Shown: one piece after another, positions 1 to 5,552 of the stretch | How the letters are laid out: each line of letters opens with the position of its first letter | How positions within the stretch are numbered: the first letter of the stretch is position 1 | NCBI GenBank assembly: GCA_029855925.1 | Contig: JAGSHP010000414.1 | Coordinates: 1-7,297, forward strand | DNA from: Candidatus Thorarchaeota archaeon | GTDB lineage: Archaea > Asgardarchaeota > Thorarchaeia > Thorarchaeales > Thorarchaeaceae | Length of the DNA: 7,297 nucleotides | Reading direction: 5' to 3' | Program-made: the position numbers and the translations under genes | The notes under the pieces: model-generated | Told to the model about the DNA's origin: nothing | Seen by the model: the letters and a program-made list of their open reading frames with translations, nothing else | Database searches by the model: none

Positions 1-2
1 AC

Positions 3-176
3 AGTACACTGGGTGGCGCCTCGAACATCGCAATCGTCGCCATGTTCTTGCTTGTTGAGATCTTCTTCAAGACGGACCTGCTCATCGTGACCCTGGTGGT
101 CTGGCTGGCATTCCTCGTCTTCGCCATAGTCATACTTGCTAACTACGCTAGAGCCTCACCGAGGGAGATGTACTGA
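3..176 (+). CDS. C-terminal end of a membrane protein (5' truncated by the window edge)
   Basis: Reading frame 3 is open from the first bases to a TGA at 174-176 and gives 57 residues; the other two plus frames hit stops in this stretch. The piece is strongly hydrophobic. A first apparent transmembrane helix covers about residues 7-23 (it includes NIAIVAMFLLVEIFF). A short polar turn (KTD) follows, then a second helix at about residues 27-49 (LLIVTLVVWLAFLVFAIVIL). The tail is short and positively charged (NYARASPREMY), so the C-terminus is probably cytoplasmic. The stop overlaps the ATG of the Nudix gene by one base (TGATG), and that gene's ribosome binding site lies inside this coding end, so the two are probably cotranscribed and translationally coupled. 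The family cannot be recognised from this fragment, and the true start is outside the window. Confidence 0.7.
   Translation, partial: STLGGASNIAIVAMFLLVEIFFKTDLLIVTLVVWLAFLVFAIVILANYARASPREMY
163..167 (+). promoter_or_regulatory. Shine-Dalgarno site of the Nudix gene
   Basis: GGGAG ends 8 bases before the ATG at 176 and lies within the last codons of the upstream membrane-protein gene. It supports the ATG at 176 as the start and is consistent with coupled translation of the two genes. Confidence 0.55.
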
Positions 177-622
177 TGTATCGAAGCCCAACACCAACTG
201 TTGATGTCGCAATAGTGAGAGAGGAGAGCATTCTGCTCGTAAAGAGAGGACATGATCCGTACAAGGGCTCTTGGGTATTCCCTGGGGGCTTCATCGAGTA
301 CGGCGAAACTGCAGAGGCTGCCGCCGTCAGGGAGGTCATGGAGGAGACTGGTGTTCGAATTCGTCTTCGAGACATTCTCGGAGTATACAGTGCGCCAGAT
401 AGAGACCCAAGAAAGCATGTGCTATCTGTTGTATTTGTCGGCGAGTACGTCTCAGGGCATCCCATTGGCGGTGATGATGCGGCAGAGGCAAAATGGTTTG
501 AAATAAAGGAGGCTGAGACCATGGATCTTGGTTTCGACCATGGTCTTATTCTTCGCGACCTCAAGAGGTGGCTTTGTTCAAAAGGCACCTACTGGTCGAC
601 TCGGAAACGCTCTATAGACTGA
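176..622 (+). CDS. Nudix hydrolase, ADP-ribose pyrophosphatase-like
   Basis: This 148-residue protein is the normal size for a single-domain Nudix enzyme. The Nudix box GX5EX7REUXEEXGU is complete at residues 38-60: G38, E44, R52-E53, E56-E57, G59 and V60 are all present, so the Mg-binding catalytic helix should be functional. The stretch before it (LLVKRGHDPYKGSWVFPGG, residues 20-38) is the typical strand and loop that lead into the box. Family members cleave nucleoside diphosphates linked to another moiety X (ADP-ribose, NADH, 8-oxo-dNTPs and others). The WVFPGGFIEYGE context is like that of archaeal ADP-ribose pyrophosphatases, but the substrate is an inference. The start is supported by GGGAG 8 bases upstream and by the TGATG overlap with the preceding gene. 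The 3' end overlaps the convergent small gene by 11 bases. The enzyme is expected to be cytoplasmic: no signal peptide or membrane segment is seen. Confidence 0.93.
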   Translation: MYRSPTPTVDVAIVREESILLVKRGHDPYKGSWVFPGGFIEYGETAEAAAVREVMEETGVRIRLRDILGVYSAPDRDPRKHVLSVVFVGEYVSGHPIGGDDAAEAKWFEIKEAETMDLGFDHGLILRDLKRWLCSKGTYWSTRKRSID

Positions 623-971
623 GAATGGACAGTTTTTCAGAGAGATTGACCAGAGGAAAGTTCAGGACCATGGGTTCAGACTCGACGGTCTCCACGAACT
701 TGACCTCTTCCTTTGGTCGAGACCTGTAGGAGAGAAAGCTACCAGTCGGCTCCTCATCTGTTTCAACATAGATCCAAAGGGGGAGACCATACATCTCGTA
801 GTAGCCATGATGGGAGAGAAGAGTACCATAGATATGCTTGCCCTCATGCGTGAAATGAATCAAAGACGCTGGACGATCGCGCTGTGACCAGGTTGCTAGC
901 ATCCTTGCAAGATCAAGCATCGTTGCTATCTTTAGGTTGACTGGTGGTCTAATATCGCTCATAATGAACAC
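612..971 (-). CDS. conserved-looking hypothetical protein, 119 aa
   Basis: I do not recognise a family. The product is 119 residues from a GTG at 971, or 116 from an in-frame ATG at 962. The first 35 residues look helical (LKIATMLDLARMLATWSQ). The rest alternates short beta-like strands with polar loops (IHFTHEGKHIYGTLL, then LPLWIYVETDEE), followed by a helix-poor tail ending SEKLSILSL. There is no cysteine, signal peptide or membrane segment, so a small soluble alpha+beta protein is likely. Neither start has a Shine-Dalgarno sequence, but a TATA box at 995-1002 is about 27 bases from the GTG, so the message is probably leaderless and the GTG start is favoured. The gene follows the HerA-like ATPase on the same strand after 61 bases, and its tail overlaps the Nudix tail. 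Codon use and sense look like its neighbours. Confidence 0.75.
   Translation of the reverse strand: MFIMSDIRPPVNLKIATMLDLARMLATWSQRDRPASLIHFTHEGKHIYGTLLSHHGYYEMYGLPLWIYVETDEEPTGSFLSYRSRPKEEVKFVETVESEPMVLNFPLVNLSEKLSILSL
633..637 (+). terminator. possible T-tract terminator after the Nudix gene
   Basis: A run of five T lies 11 bases after the Nudix stop codon, and no stem-loop is evident. Archaeal RNA polymerase can terminate at short T-tracts, so this is a candidate only. It lies inside the convergent minus-strand gene. Confidence 0.25.
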
Positions 972-994
972 CGGGTAGGTGGGGGAATATATTA

Positions 995-1002
995 CTTATA
1001 AG
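995..1002 (-). promoter_or_regulatory. archaeal TATA box of the 119-aa gene
   Basis: CTTATAAG is a perfect 8-base palindrome, so it reads as a TATA element on both strands. On the minus strand its centre lies about 27 bases before the GTG at 971, which places the transcription start at or next to that codon. The leader would be absent or nearly so, consistent with the lack of a Shine-Dalgarno sequence. No gene lies just downstream on the plus strand, so minus-strand use is the sensible reading. Confidence 0.55.
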
Positions 1003-1032
1003 CAATAGTATGTTGACGCACACTATCATCGC

Positions 1033-3042
1033 TCATACTCGGAATTTTCGGGCGAGAGAATTCGTCTCTTGTTTGGAGCCAGCTATAACAAGCCCAGCAC
1101 AGACCCGCCGATTAGTATGAGCCAGGGTCACTGCGGCTCGTACCTCTTCCCCGGACGCAAGGACAAAGAAGAAGCCCTCTGAACTGACAGGTTCTTGAAC
1201 CCTTAGCCCAAGAGCGACAAGTCGATTGACGATCTCCGTGACAATGGTCATTGGGTCCGAGTTCTCATCACAGATTGCTATCTCCTCGTGAGACTGGGTC
1301 GTGTCATGAAAGAGGAAATTGTGTGGGACCGGGGAATAGAGCAGCTGCCTAATCACTGCTTTTGCCAAGAGGTCCTGAGGCATGGGGCCGAACTCCCGAG
1401 ATGCCATGGAAGAGAGATCAATTGCCTCGGGCACTGCCTCCGCAGCGGGTTCTTGTTCGTGGGCCGCGGGCATGGACTCTGCGGGAACAGCCTCACCAAG
1501 AACTGGAGGCGGGACAGGAGGCTCTTCCTCAAAGCTCATGTCCTCTAGGTCAATGTCCTCATCAAGTTCGTCCTCGTCTTGCCCAGGAGGAGCAGGTTCC
1601 GCAAAGAGGAAGGAGAGGCGATCGTCCCCACCATGCCGAGAGAAACGTGGCCTGATCTGGATCACGAAACCACGCTTGTTCTCAGTGGTCTGATCAAAAA
1701 CGAGAGCGACACCACGAGGTAGACTGCTGATGAATGTCTTGTCTCGGAAGGACTCCGGCATGACCGCAGGCGCTCTCTTCTGCAGAGCAGTGATGTCCAC
1801 CTCGTACGAGAGTGAGTGTGCCACAAGCAGGTCAGCCTGAGAGATGGCCTCGTCTGCCACCGCGGACGGTTGTTGTGTGGCTAAGACAAGACTGCAGCCG
1901 AACCTGCGGCCCAGCTTCGTATAACTAATGATTGCATCCTTTGCGGGGGTCGCTCCTGAGCGAGGGACTAAGGTATGTGCCTCGTCGATGACTAACCATG
2001 TGGGTGGCAGAACGTCTCTGCCGCTGGAGCCCTCCGGTGTCCATTCCATTCTTGCTCGCAGAATCTGGCGAGACAAGAGATTAGTCAGAATTGCAAGAAT
2101 CTTGTCAGCATCGTCCCCGATGGGCGCAACATCAATGACCGTGATCTGCCCAGGCACGGCGAGTTCTTCAGCGCTCACGCCACCCGGACTGAAGACCCCA
2201 AAGCGCAATGCACTCCTAAGACGTTGAATGAGAGCAATACGGGTCGCCCTCTTGTAGAACTCGTCAAGAGAAGGGTTCATCCTAATACAGCGCATCATGT
2301 CCTTGATGCTAAAATCGGGATTGGGTGGGACCTGTTCCCCATCATCGAGAGTGTAGCCCTTCTTCAGGCTCTCGATCACTTCACCAAGGAGGTTCTCCAT
2401 GGTGGTAGAGAGGCTTCCGCTCCGCTCCATGACGAATCCCCAGTCAGACGGGGAGAGATACCTCGGGCTAATGGAGAGCGGGAATAGATGACCCTTCTTG
2501 ACCACGTCCTCCGGCAGTCGATCGAATACCTTCTTCGGAATGTAGATGTTCGCGGGAAACTTGGAGGGAGCGAGGCCCCACTTCTTCAGTAGCTCATTCT
2601 GATCAGTGTTCGGCTCAACCATCTGTCGAAACACGTCCACCGTATCTATGACCACAACAGCAACCTCTATCTCTTTTCGGTTCATTGCTCTCGCGAGCTC
2701 CTCAACCACCACGCCCATAGTGTATGATTTTCCAGAGCCTCGAGTTCCAGCCACGAAGATCACGTGCGGATCGCTCAGGTCCAGATAGACAGGAGTGCGA
2801 TAGAGAGACTCAAGGATGTCCTCGTGCGACTCCGTGATTGCACCTATGAGACCCAGCCCTTTCACACCATATGTTGCATGATGTGATTTGGTCCGCCCAA
2901 TGACTGCACCCAGCTCTGGGTCGACTATGAGCTGCAGTGGGTCAAGCACTGGAGGATGGAATGGTAGAACCGCTTCAGAGACAAGCGGGATCAAGTCGGT
3001 GGGTTCATTGTCAGAGTCGGGGTCAGGATCATGTTCGCCCAT
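1033..3042 (-). CDS. HerA-like (DUF87) hexameric-type ATPase with acidic linker and extra C-terminal domain
   Basis: This 669-residue P-loop ATPase belongs to the HerA/FtsK group, whose members form hexameric rings that pump DNA or, in some lines, proteins. Residues 1-30 are an acidic, low-complexity leader. The Walker A motif is GTRGSGKS at residues 99-106. It is preceded by PHVIFVA (residues 92-98), as in archaeal HerA-like proteins. Walker B is WLVIDEAH at 349-356 (D353, E354). LGRRFG at 378-382 is a likely arginine-finger region, and LATQQPS at 387-393 a sensor-like strand. The RecA core ends near residue 470. Residues 480-540 form an acidic, Pro/Ala/Glu-rich linker, followed by a separate domain of about 130 residues that I cannot assign. 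No clear HAS-barrel and no adjacent NurA nuclease are seen, so this may not be the DNA-end-resection HerA. The gene starts at an ATG, head-to-head with the TrmI gene. Confidence 0.9.
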   Translation of the reverse strand: MGEHDPDPDSDNEPTDLIPLVSEAVLPFHPPVLDPLQLIVDPELGAVIGRTKSHHATYGVKGLGLIGAITESHEDILESLYRTPVYLDLSDPHVIFVAGTRGSGKSYTMGVVVEELARAMNRKEIEVAVVVIDTVDVFRQMVEPNTDQNELLKKWGLAPSKFPANIYIPKKVFDRLPEDVVKKGHLFPLSISPRYLSPSDWGFVMERSGSLSTTMENLLGEVIESLKKGYTLDDGEQVPPNPDFSIKDMMRCIRMNPSLDEFYKRATRIALIQRLRSALRFGVFSPGGVSAEELAVPGQITVIDVAPIGDDADKILAILTNLLSRQILRARMEWTPEGSSGRDVLPPTWLVIDEAHTLVPRSGATPAKDAIISYTKLGRRFGCSLVLATQQPSAVADEAISQADLLVAHSLSYEVDITALQKRAPAVMPESFRDKTFISSLPRGVALVFDQTTENKRGFVIQIRPRFSRHGGDDRLSFLFAEPAPPGQDEDELDEDIDLEDMSFEEEPPVPPPVLGEAVPAESMPAAHEQEPAAEAVPEAIDLSSMASREFGPMPQDLLAKAVIRQLLYSPVPHNFLFHDTTQSHEEIAICDENSDPMTIVTEIVNRLVALGLRVQEPVSSEGFFFVLASGEEVRAAVTLAHTNRRVCAGLVIAGSKQETNSLARKFRV

Positions 3043-3069
3043 GCCACATCACTTCACAGACAAGCAGTG

Positions 3070-3087
3070 TAACGATAAGTGTTTTTG
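3070..3087 (-). promoter_or_regulatory. candidate promoter of the HerA-like gene
   Basis: Read on the minus strand this is an A-rich stretch (caaaaacac) followed by TTATCG, resembling a BRE plus an imperfect TATA element. It is about 35 bases before the ATG at 3042, so the transcript would have a leader of only a few bases. It lies in the 112-base divergent gap shared with the TrmI gene. No convincing TATA box was found for TrmI in that gap. Confidence 0.3.
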
Positions 3088-3154
3088 CTGTGGGAATGTT
3101 TTCGCGCGTTTGCCGATGGACAAGACTCAAAACCAGTGAGCCTACGGTTAGAGT

Positions 3155-3934
3155 ATGCCCGATACAATTGAGGATGGCGCACTTGTCTTCATCTTCCTTG
3201 ATGCAAAACGTAACTGGATACGTCGGGTCAAGACAGGTGAAGAGTTCCACTCCAACAAAGGAATCATCAAGTACGACGACCTAATCGGGAGACCCTACGG
3301 AATCAGAGTCAGGAGTCACTCGGGTCACGAGTTTCAGATTCATAGACCAAGCCCGGCCGATGTTCAGATTGCCATGGGCCGCAATACGCAGATTATCTAT
3401 CCAAAAGACGCAGCGACGATTCTGATCCAGGCAGGAATCGGGGCAGGTTCTCGAGTCGTTGAGTCCGGGACGGGTTCAGGAGCATTGACGGGCATTCTAT
3501 CAAGAGCTGTCGGCAAGGAGGGTCATGTCTACACCTACGAGATCAGAGAGGACATGTACCTAGGCGCGAAGAAGAATCTTGAGAAGTACGGGCTGACAGA
3601 CAACGTGACGATGTACAACAAGGACATCATTGAGGGCATCAAGGAAACAGATGTGGATGCGGTCGTCTTGGATCTCGCAACGCCATGGCTTCTTGTCGAC
3701 GAGGCGCATCGATCCCTCAAACCAAGTCATGTCCTTGCCAGCTACAGCCCTACGATTGAACAGGTCATGAAGACATGCAAGGCACTTGGTGATAGTGGAA
3801 AGTGGGGTATGATAAAGACCCTTGAGATATTCGAGAGGGAGATCATGGTTCGGGTGAACAAAACACGACCGACAACGTGGATGGTCGCTCATACCGGCTA
3901 TATGACCTTTGCCAGAAGCCTCGCCGTTGAGTGA
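3155..3934 (+). CDS. trmI: tRNA (adenine-N1)-methyltransferase, TrmI type (m1A57/58)
   Basis: This 259-residue protein is full length for archaeal TrmI, which uses S-adenosylmethionine to methylate N1 of adenine 57/58 in the tRNA T-loop, usually as a homotetramer. An N-terminal beta domain (residues 1-70) comes first. The family signature QIIYPKDAATIL follows at 79-90, then the AdoMet-binding motif I VVESGTGSGALT at 101-112. The acidic end of the next strand is YE at 128-129. The catalytic-site signature DLATPW at 173-178 fits the family's DLxxPW form. The C-terminus has RPTTWMVAHTGYM at 238-250, matching the conserved RP...HTGY end. The ATG at 3155 has only a weak GGTT-like sequence upstream, and no clear TATA box was found. 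The gene diverges from the HerA-like ATPase and is followed 43 bases later by the thioredoxin-like gene. Confidence 0.95.
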   Translation: MPDTIEDGALVFIFLDAKRNWIRRVKTGEEFHSNKGIIKYDDLIGRPYGIRVRSHSGHEFQIHRPSPADVQIAMGRNTQIIYPKDAATILIQAGIGAGSRVVESGTGSGALTGILSRAVGKEGHVYTYEIREDMYLGAKKNLEKYGLTDNVTMYNKDIIEGIKETDVDAVVLDLATPWLLVDEAHRSLKPSHVLASYSPTIEQVMKTCKALGDSGKWGMIKTLEIFEREIMVRVNKTRPTTWMVAHTGYMTFARSLAVE

Positions 3935-3965
3935 CCGAAACATTAATTCTGTACGTCCTGACTCT

Positions 3966-3970
3966 GGTGA
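3966..3970 (+). promoter_or_regulatory. Shine-Dalgarno site deciding the thioredoxin-like start
   Basis: GGTGA, a good match to the archaeal 16S 3' end complement (GGAGGTGATC), ends 7 bases before the ATG at 3978. It favours that start over an in-frame TTG at 3909, which would overlap the TrmI gene. Confidence 0.6.
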
Positions 3971-3977
3971 AAAGATT

Positions 3978-4433
3978 ATGAACGATGAAAAGGAGCGCCC
4001 CGATATTGACTCGATGGCCAAGAGGCTCGAGGCGGCCATGCAGTCAAGCGCCGAGGAACTTGCCAACGGGAGAGTCAACGAACTTGACCAGAACTACATG
4101 GACATCGTCAGAAAGGCAAGAACTGCCATCGTGGAGTTCTATCGTACCACGTGCCCCTACTGTAGACAGCTGATGGCTGTTCTCGAGGAACTTGCCGAGG
4201 TCTACAAGGACAAAGTGTTCTTCGCAAAGGTGAACGTGGATCTTGTTGAGGAGCCGATTGAGCGCTTCAAGATCTTGGGCGTTCCTCTCACAGTCGCGTT
4301 CAAGAAGGGGATGGCGGTCTCGCGGATGGACGGATTTCAGGAGTTGGAGACGGCAGACCGCTGGGTCAGTGCTCTGTATCACGGAATCCGACCGGGCGAT
4401 ATGCCAGGGGGGCAGTTCACTTCTCTCGAGTGA
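3978..4433 (+). CDS. thioredoxin-fold protein with CPYC active site
   Basis: This 151-residue protein has the thioredoxin fold. Residues 1-38 form a charged helical extension not found in minimal thioredoxins. The strand AIVEFYRTTCPYC (50-62) places the redox CxxC at C59 and C62. The cis-proline strand is GVPLTVAF at 101-108 (P103). The last helix is TADRWVSALYHG (125-136). CPYC is the dipeptide pair usual in glutaredoxins and some archaeal disulfide reductases rather than the CGPC of classical thioredoxin, so the redox potential may differ; that is inference. No signal peptide or transmembrane segment is visible, so it should act in the cytoplasm on protein disulfides. The start is set by GGTGA 7 bases upstream. 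It follows TrmI after 43 bases and may be cotranscribed with it, although an AT-rich TATA-like stretch lies near 3941-3950. Confidence 0.88.
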   Translation: MNDEKERPDIDSMAKRLEAAMQSSAEELANGRVNELDQNYMDIVRKARTAIVEFYRTTCPYCRQLMAVLEELAEVYKDKVFFAKVNVDLVEEPIERFKILGVPLTVAFKKGMAVSRMDGFQELETADRWVSALYHGIRPGDMPGGQFTSLE

Positions 4434-4485
4434 AGAGGTTGTGTGTCATCTAGGTCTGTACTGAAACTAAGGATAAGTACAAAGC

Positions 4486-4493
4486 TTTATATC
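4486..4493 (+). promoter_or_regulatory. strong archaeal TATA box
   Basis: TTTATATC, preceded by the purine-rich BRE-like ACAAAGC, is the best TATA element in the window. Standard archaeal spacing puts the transcription start near 4514-4518, inside a tract of 10-bp repeats. It lies in the 88-base gap after the thioredoxin-like gene and should drive the two-gene unit at 4567-5336. Confidence 0.7.
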
Positions 4494-4500
4494 ATAAGAG

Positions 4501-4550
4501 ATTGTTGTTGTTGATTGTCGAATGTTGTCGATTGTTGTCGGCATTTGTCG
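4501..4550 (+). repeat. five tandem imperfect 10-bp repeats over the transcription start
   Basis: The tract divides exactly into five 10-base units: ATTGTTGTTG, TTGATTGTCG, AATGTTGTCG, ATTGTTGTCG and GCATTTGTCG. The core TTGTCG ends units 2 to 5 at 4520, 4530, 4540 and 4550, always 10 bases apart; unit 1 ends in the variant TTGTTG. Ten bases is about one DNA helical turn, so all cores face the same side of the DNA. The tract starts 7 bases after the TATA box and covers the expected transcription start. The period is not a multiple of three, so it does not encode a protein repeat. Binding by a regulator is an inference. Confidence 0.8.
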
Positions 4551-4566
4551 ACGGTGGCGCAAGATA

Positions 4567-4950
4567 ATGGGATATCATCACAAACGCGAGGAGTGTTCAA
4601 AGGACACGCAGGAGGTCCTTCAGAACATAGTGTCAACGAAACAGACCGAGTACGACCTAGCTGTCACAAGTGAAACAATAGAGGTCACAAGCTCTGCTGG
4701 AGATACCATCAGAGTACAGGAAAAGGAGAATGTCCTGACCGCCAAACATGCGCAGATTCTAGGCAATTCGGATGATCCGGCCCCGTCAGAGGTGGAGCAG
4801 ACAGTCGCAACAGAAGATGGGGCAGGAACAGAGTACTACAAGACGCTCCCGGATATCGCATTTCATTTTGAAGAACTATCTGATGCTTATGTGAGGAAGA
4901 GAAGGCACAGCAATAAGGTTAGTACTGACATTGACTATTCAGACATCTAG
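4567..4950 (+). CDS. hypothetical hydrophilic protein, 127 aa
   Basis: I do not recognise this protein. From the ATG at 4567 it has 127 residues and is very polar: rich in Glu, Thr, Ser and Asp, with one cysteine near the N-terminus and no membrane segment. The N-terminal part is basic (MGYHHKREECSKDTQ), the middle is a low-complexity Thr/Ser/Glu stretch, and the last 45 residues look more ordered (YYKTLPDIAFHFEELSDAYV, then KRRHSNK and an acidic end). An upstream in-frame ATG at 4522 would give 142 residues. It could be read leaderless from the TATA box at 4486, but its first codons would lie in the 10-bp repeats. GGTGG at 4553-4557 with a 9-base spacing gives modest support to 4567. The next gene follows after 11 bases, so the two probably share one message. 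It could be largely disordered. Confidence 0.6.
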   Translation: MGYHHKREECSKDTQEVLQNIVSTKQTEYDLAVTSETIEVTSSAGDTIRVQEKENVLTAKHAQILGNSDDPAPSEVEQTVATEDGAGTEYYKTLPDIAFHFEELSDAYVRKRRHSNKVSTDIDYSDI

Positions 4951-4957
4951 GGGGGAG
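4951..4957 (+). promoter_or_regulatory. Shine-Dalgarno site of the winged-helix gene
   Basis: GGGGGAG directly follows the stop codon of the preceding gene and ends 4 bases before the GTG at 4962. The spacing is short but usable. It supports the GTG start: the nearby ATG at 4966 is in another frame and closes quickly. Confidence 0.5.
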
Positions 4958-4961
4958 CAAA

Positions 4962-5336
4962 GTGGATGAAACGAAGGAGATCTCGCAGCTGAGGCAGGAG
5001 ATACTTGAGCTTCGCGAAACTGTCCGAGCCCTGAGAGATACTGTTAATCAGCTCCGTAGAGAGGCCAAGAAACCATCTACACCCCCTGTCCGTGCAGTCA
5101 CAGGCATCTATGACACGAGTCTGGGTCTCGACAAGGTGCTGGAAGATGCAAGCTGGGCCAGGCTCATCAATCTTCTGAATCGAGCGGAGACAGGACTGAC
5201 GGCTGCTGAGCTGGCAAAGCGATGGGGGAGATCAAGGTCTCGGACCAGTGAGGTCCTCAACAAACTCGTTGACGAGGGCATGCTAGTAAAATACAGAGAC
5301 GGACGAGAGATTCGGTTTCGCCCTGCAAAGAAATAG
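4962..5336 (+). CDS. coiled-coil winged-helix transcriptional regulator
   Basis: This 124-residue protein starts at GTG. Residues 5-34 form a textbook leucine-zipper-like coiled coil with hydrophobic positions I7, L10, I14, L17, V21, L24, V28 and L31 in strict 3-4 spacing, so it should form a dimer. A Pro-rich hinge (KPSTPPV, 37-43) leads to a winged-helix domain at about 60-120. That domain has a first helix SWARLINLLNRA, then LTAAELAKRWGRSRSRTSEVLNKLVDEGMLV (79-109), where GRSRSRTSEVLNKL is the likely recognition helix, and then a basic wing YRDGREIRFRP (111-121). Such proteins bind DNA as dimers and usually regulate nearby genes. It is 11 bases after the unknown 127-aa gene, downstream of the repeat-bearing promoter at 4486-4550, so autoregulation is plausible but inferred. 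No ligand or metal site is evident. Confidence 0.85.
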   Translation: MDETKEISQLRQEILELRETVRALRDTVNQLRREAKKPSTPPVRAVTGIYDTSLGLDKVLEDASWARLINLLNRAETGLTAAELAKRWGRSRSRTSEVLNKLVDEGMLVKYRDGREIRFRPAKK

Positions 5337-5380
5337 CTCTCACGCCCACTAATTCTTGATTTTGCTCCATCCTAGTTAGT

Positions 5381-5393
5381 CTTAAGTATAAGG
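5381..5393 (+). promoter_or_regulatory. candidate TATA element upstream of the helical-repeat gene
   Basis: CTTAAGTATAAGG resembles an archaeal TATA box. Transcription would begin near 5412-5418, giving the next gene an untranslated leader of about 140 bases, unusually long for this window, where other genes look leaderless or short-leadered. Confidence 0.4.
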
Positions 5394-5546
5394 TGTACAA
5401 AATTAGGTAGCCACGCTCGAGTCGGTTGCTGCACAGCCTGACAGTGACACATGTTGTGTTCGTCAACTGCGCACAAAGTCGCACTGGTCTGTTCCCATGA
5501 AGGGACACGAATCACCATGGCGACGAGTGAGTAGCAACTGGACCAT

Positions 5547-5552
5547 AGGAGG
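5547..5552 (+). promoter_or_regulatory. Shine-Dalgarno site flush with an ATG
   Basis: AGGAGG is a near-perfect ribosome binding sequence but abuts the ATG at 5553 with no spacer. The in-frame TTG at 5562 lies 9 bases after it, a normal distance. The site may therefore mark TTG 5562 as the real start. Confidence 0.55.

Larger units (their letters stand above)
5337..5552 (+). other. 216-base intergenic region with possible promoter and leader
   Basis: No confident gene lies here. A short T-run (5360-5363) follows the winged-helix gene and may be a weak terminator. A TATA-like element is at 5381-5393. Downstream are a weak hairpin, ACACA-TGT-TGTGT, within about 5446-5459, and a second imperfect one around 5489-5507 (TGTTCCC against GGGACA). 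A five-codon ORF, ATG at 5517 to TAG at 5534, precedes the next gene in the same frame. A 49-codon ORF from 5497 crosses into the next gene and is judged doubtful. I see no tRNA, insertion sequence or clear RNA motif. Confidence 0.5.

Noticed and set aside
148..588. 146-aa open frame on the minus strand
   Set aside because: It is antisense to the Nudix gene, whose catalytic motif is complete; the composition is typical of a shadow frame.
1382..1693. 103-aa Ser/Gly-rich open frame on the plus strand
   Set aside because: It is the shadow of the acidic Pro/Ala/Glu linker of the HerA-like ATPase; its serine runs are the complement of Asp/Glu codons.
3909..3977. TTG start at 3909 giving a 174-aa thioredoxin-like protein
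   Set aside because: It overlaps the TrmI gene by 26 bases and has no ribosome binding site, while the ATG at 3978 has GGTGA at good spacing. The extra residues do not belong to the thioredoxin fold.
3560..4078. 172-aa open frame on the minus strand
   Set aside because: It is antisense to the well-supported TrmI and thioredoxin-like genes, is Ser/Leu-rich as expected of a shadow frame, and has no promoter or binding site.
4501..4550. CRISPR array or protein-coding repeat
   Set aside because: The units are 10 bases with no spacers, far too short for CRISPR, and the period is not a multiple of three. A DNA-level repeat in a promoter is the better reading.
5400..5500. possible tRNA or structured RNA gene in the gap
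   Set aside because: A GTTCG stretch near 5458 suggested a T-loop, but no matching acceptor, D or anticodon arms can be drawn.
5257..5508. 83-aa open frame on the minus strand
   Set aside because: It overlaps the end of the winged-helix gene, is rich in Leu, Arg and Cys with no domain logic, and lacks a promoter or ribosome binding site.
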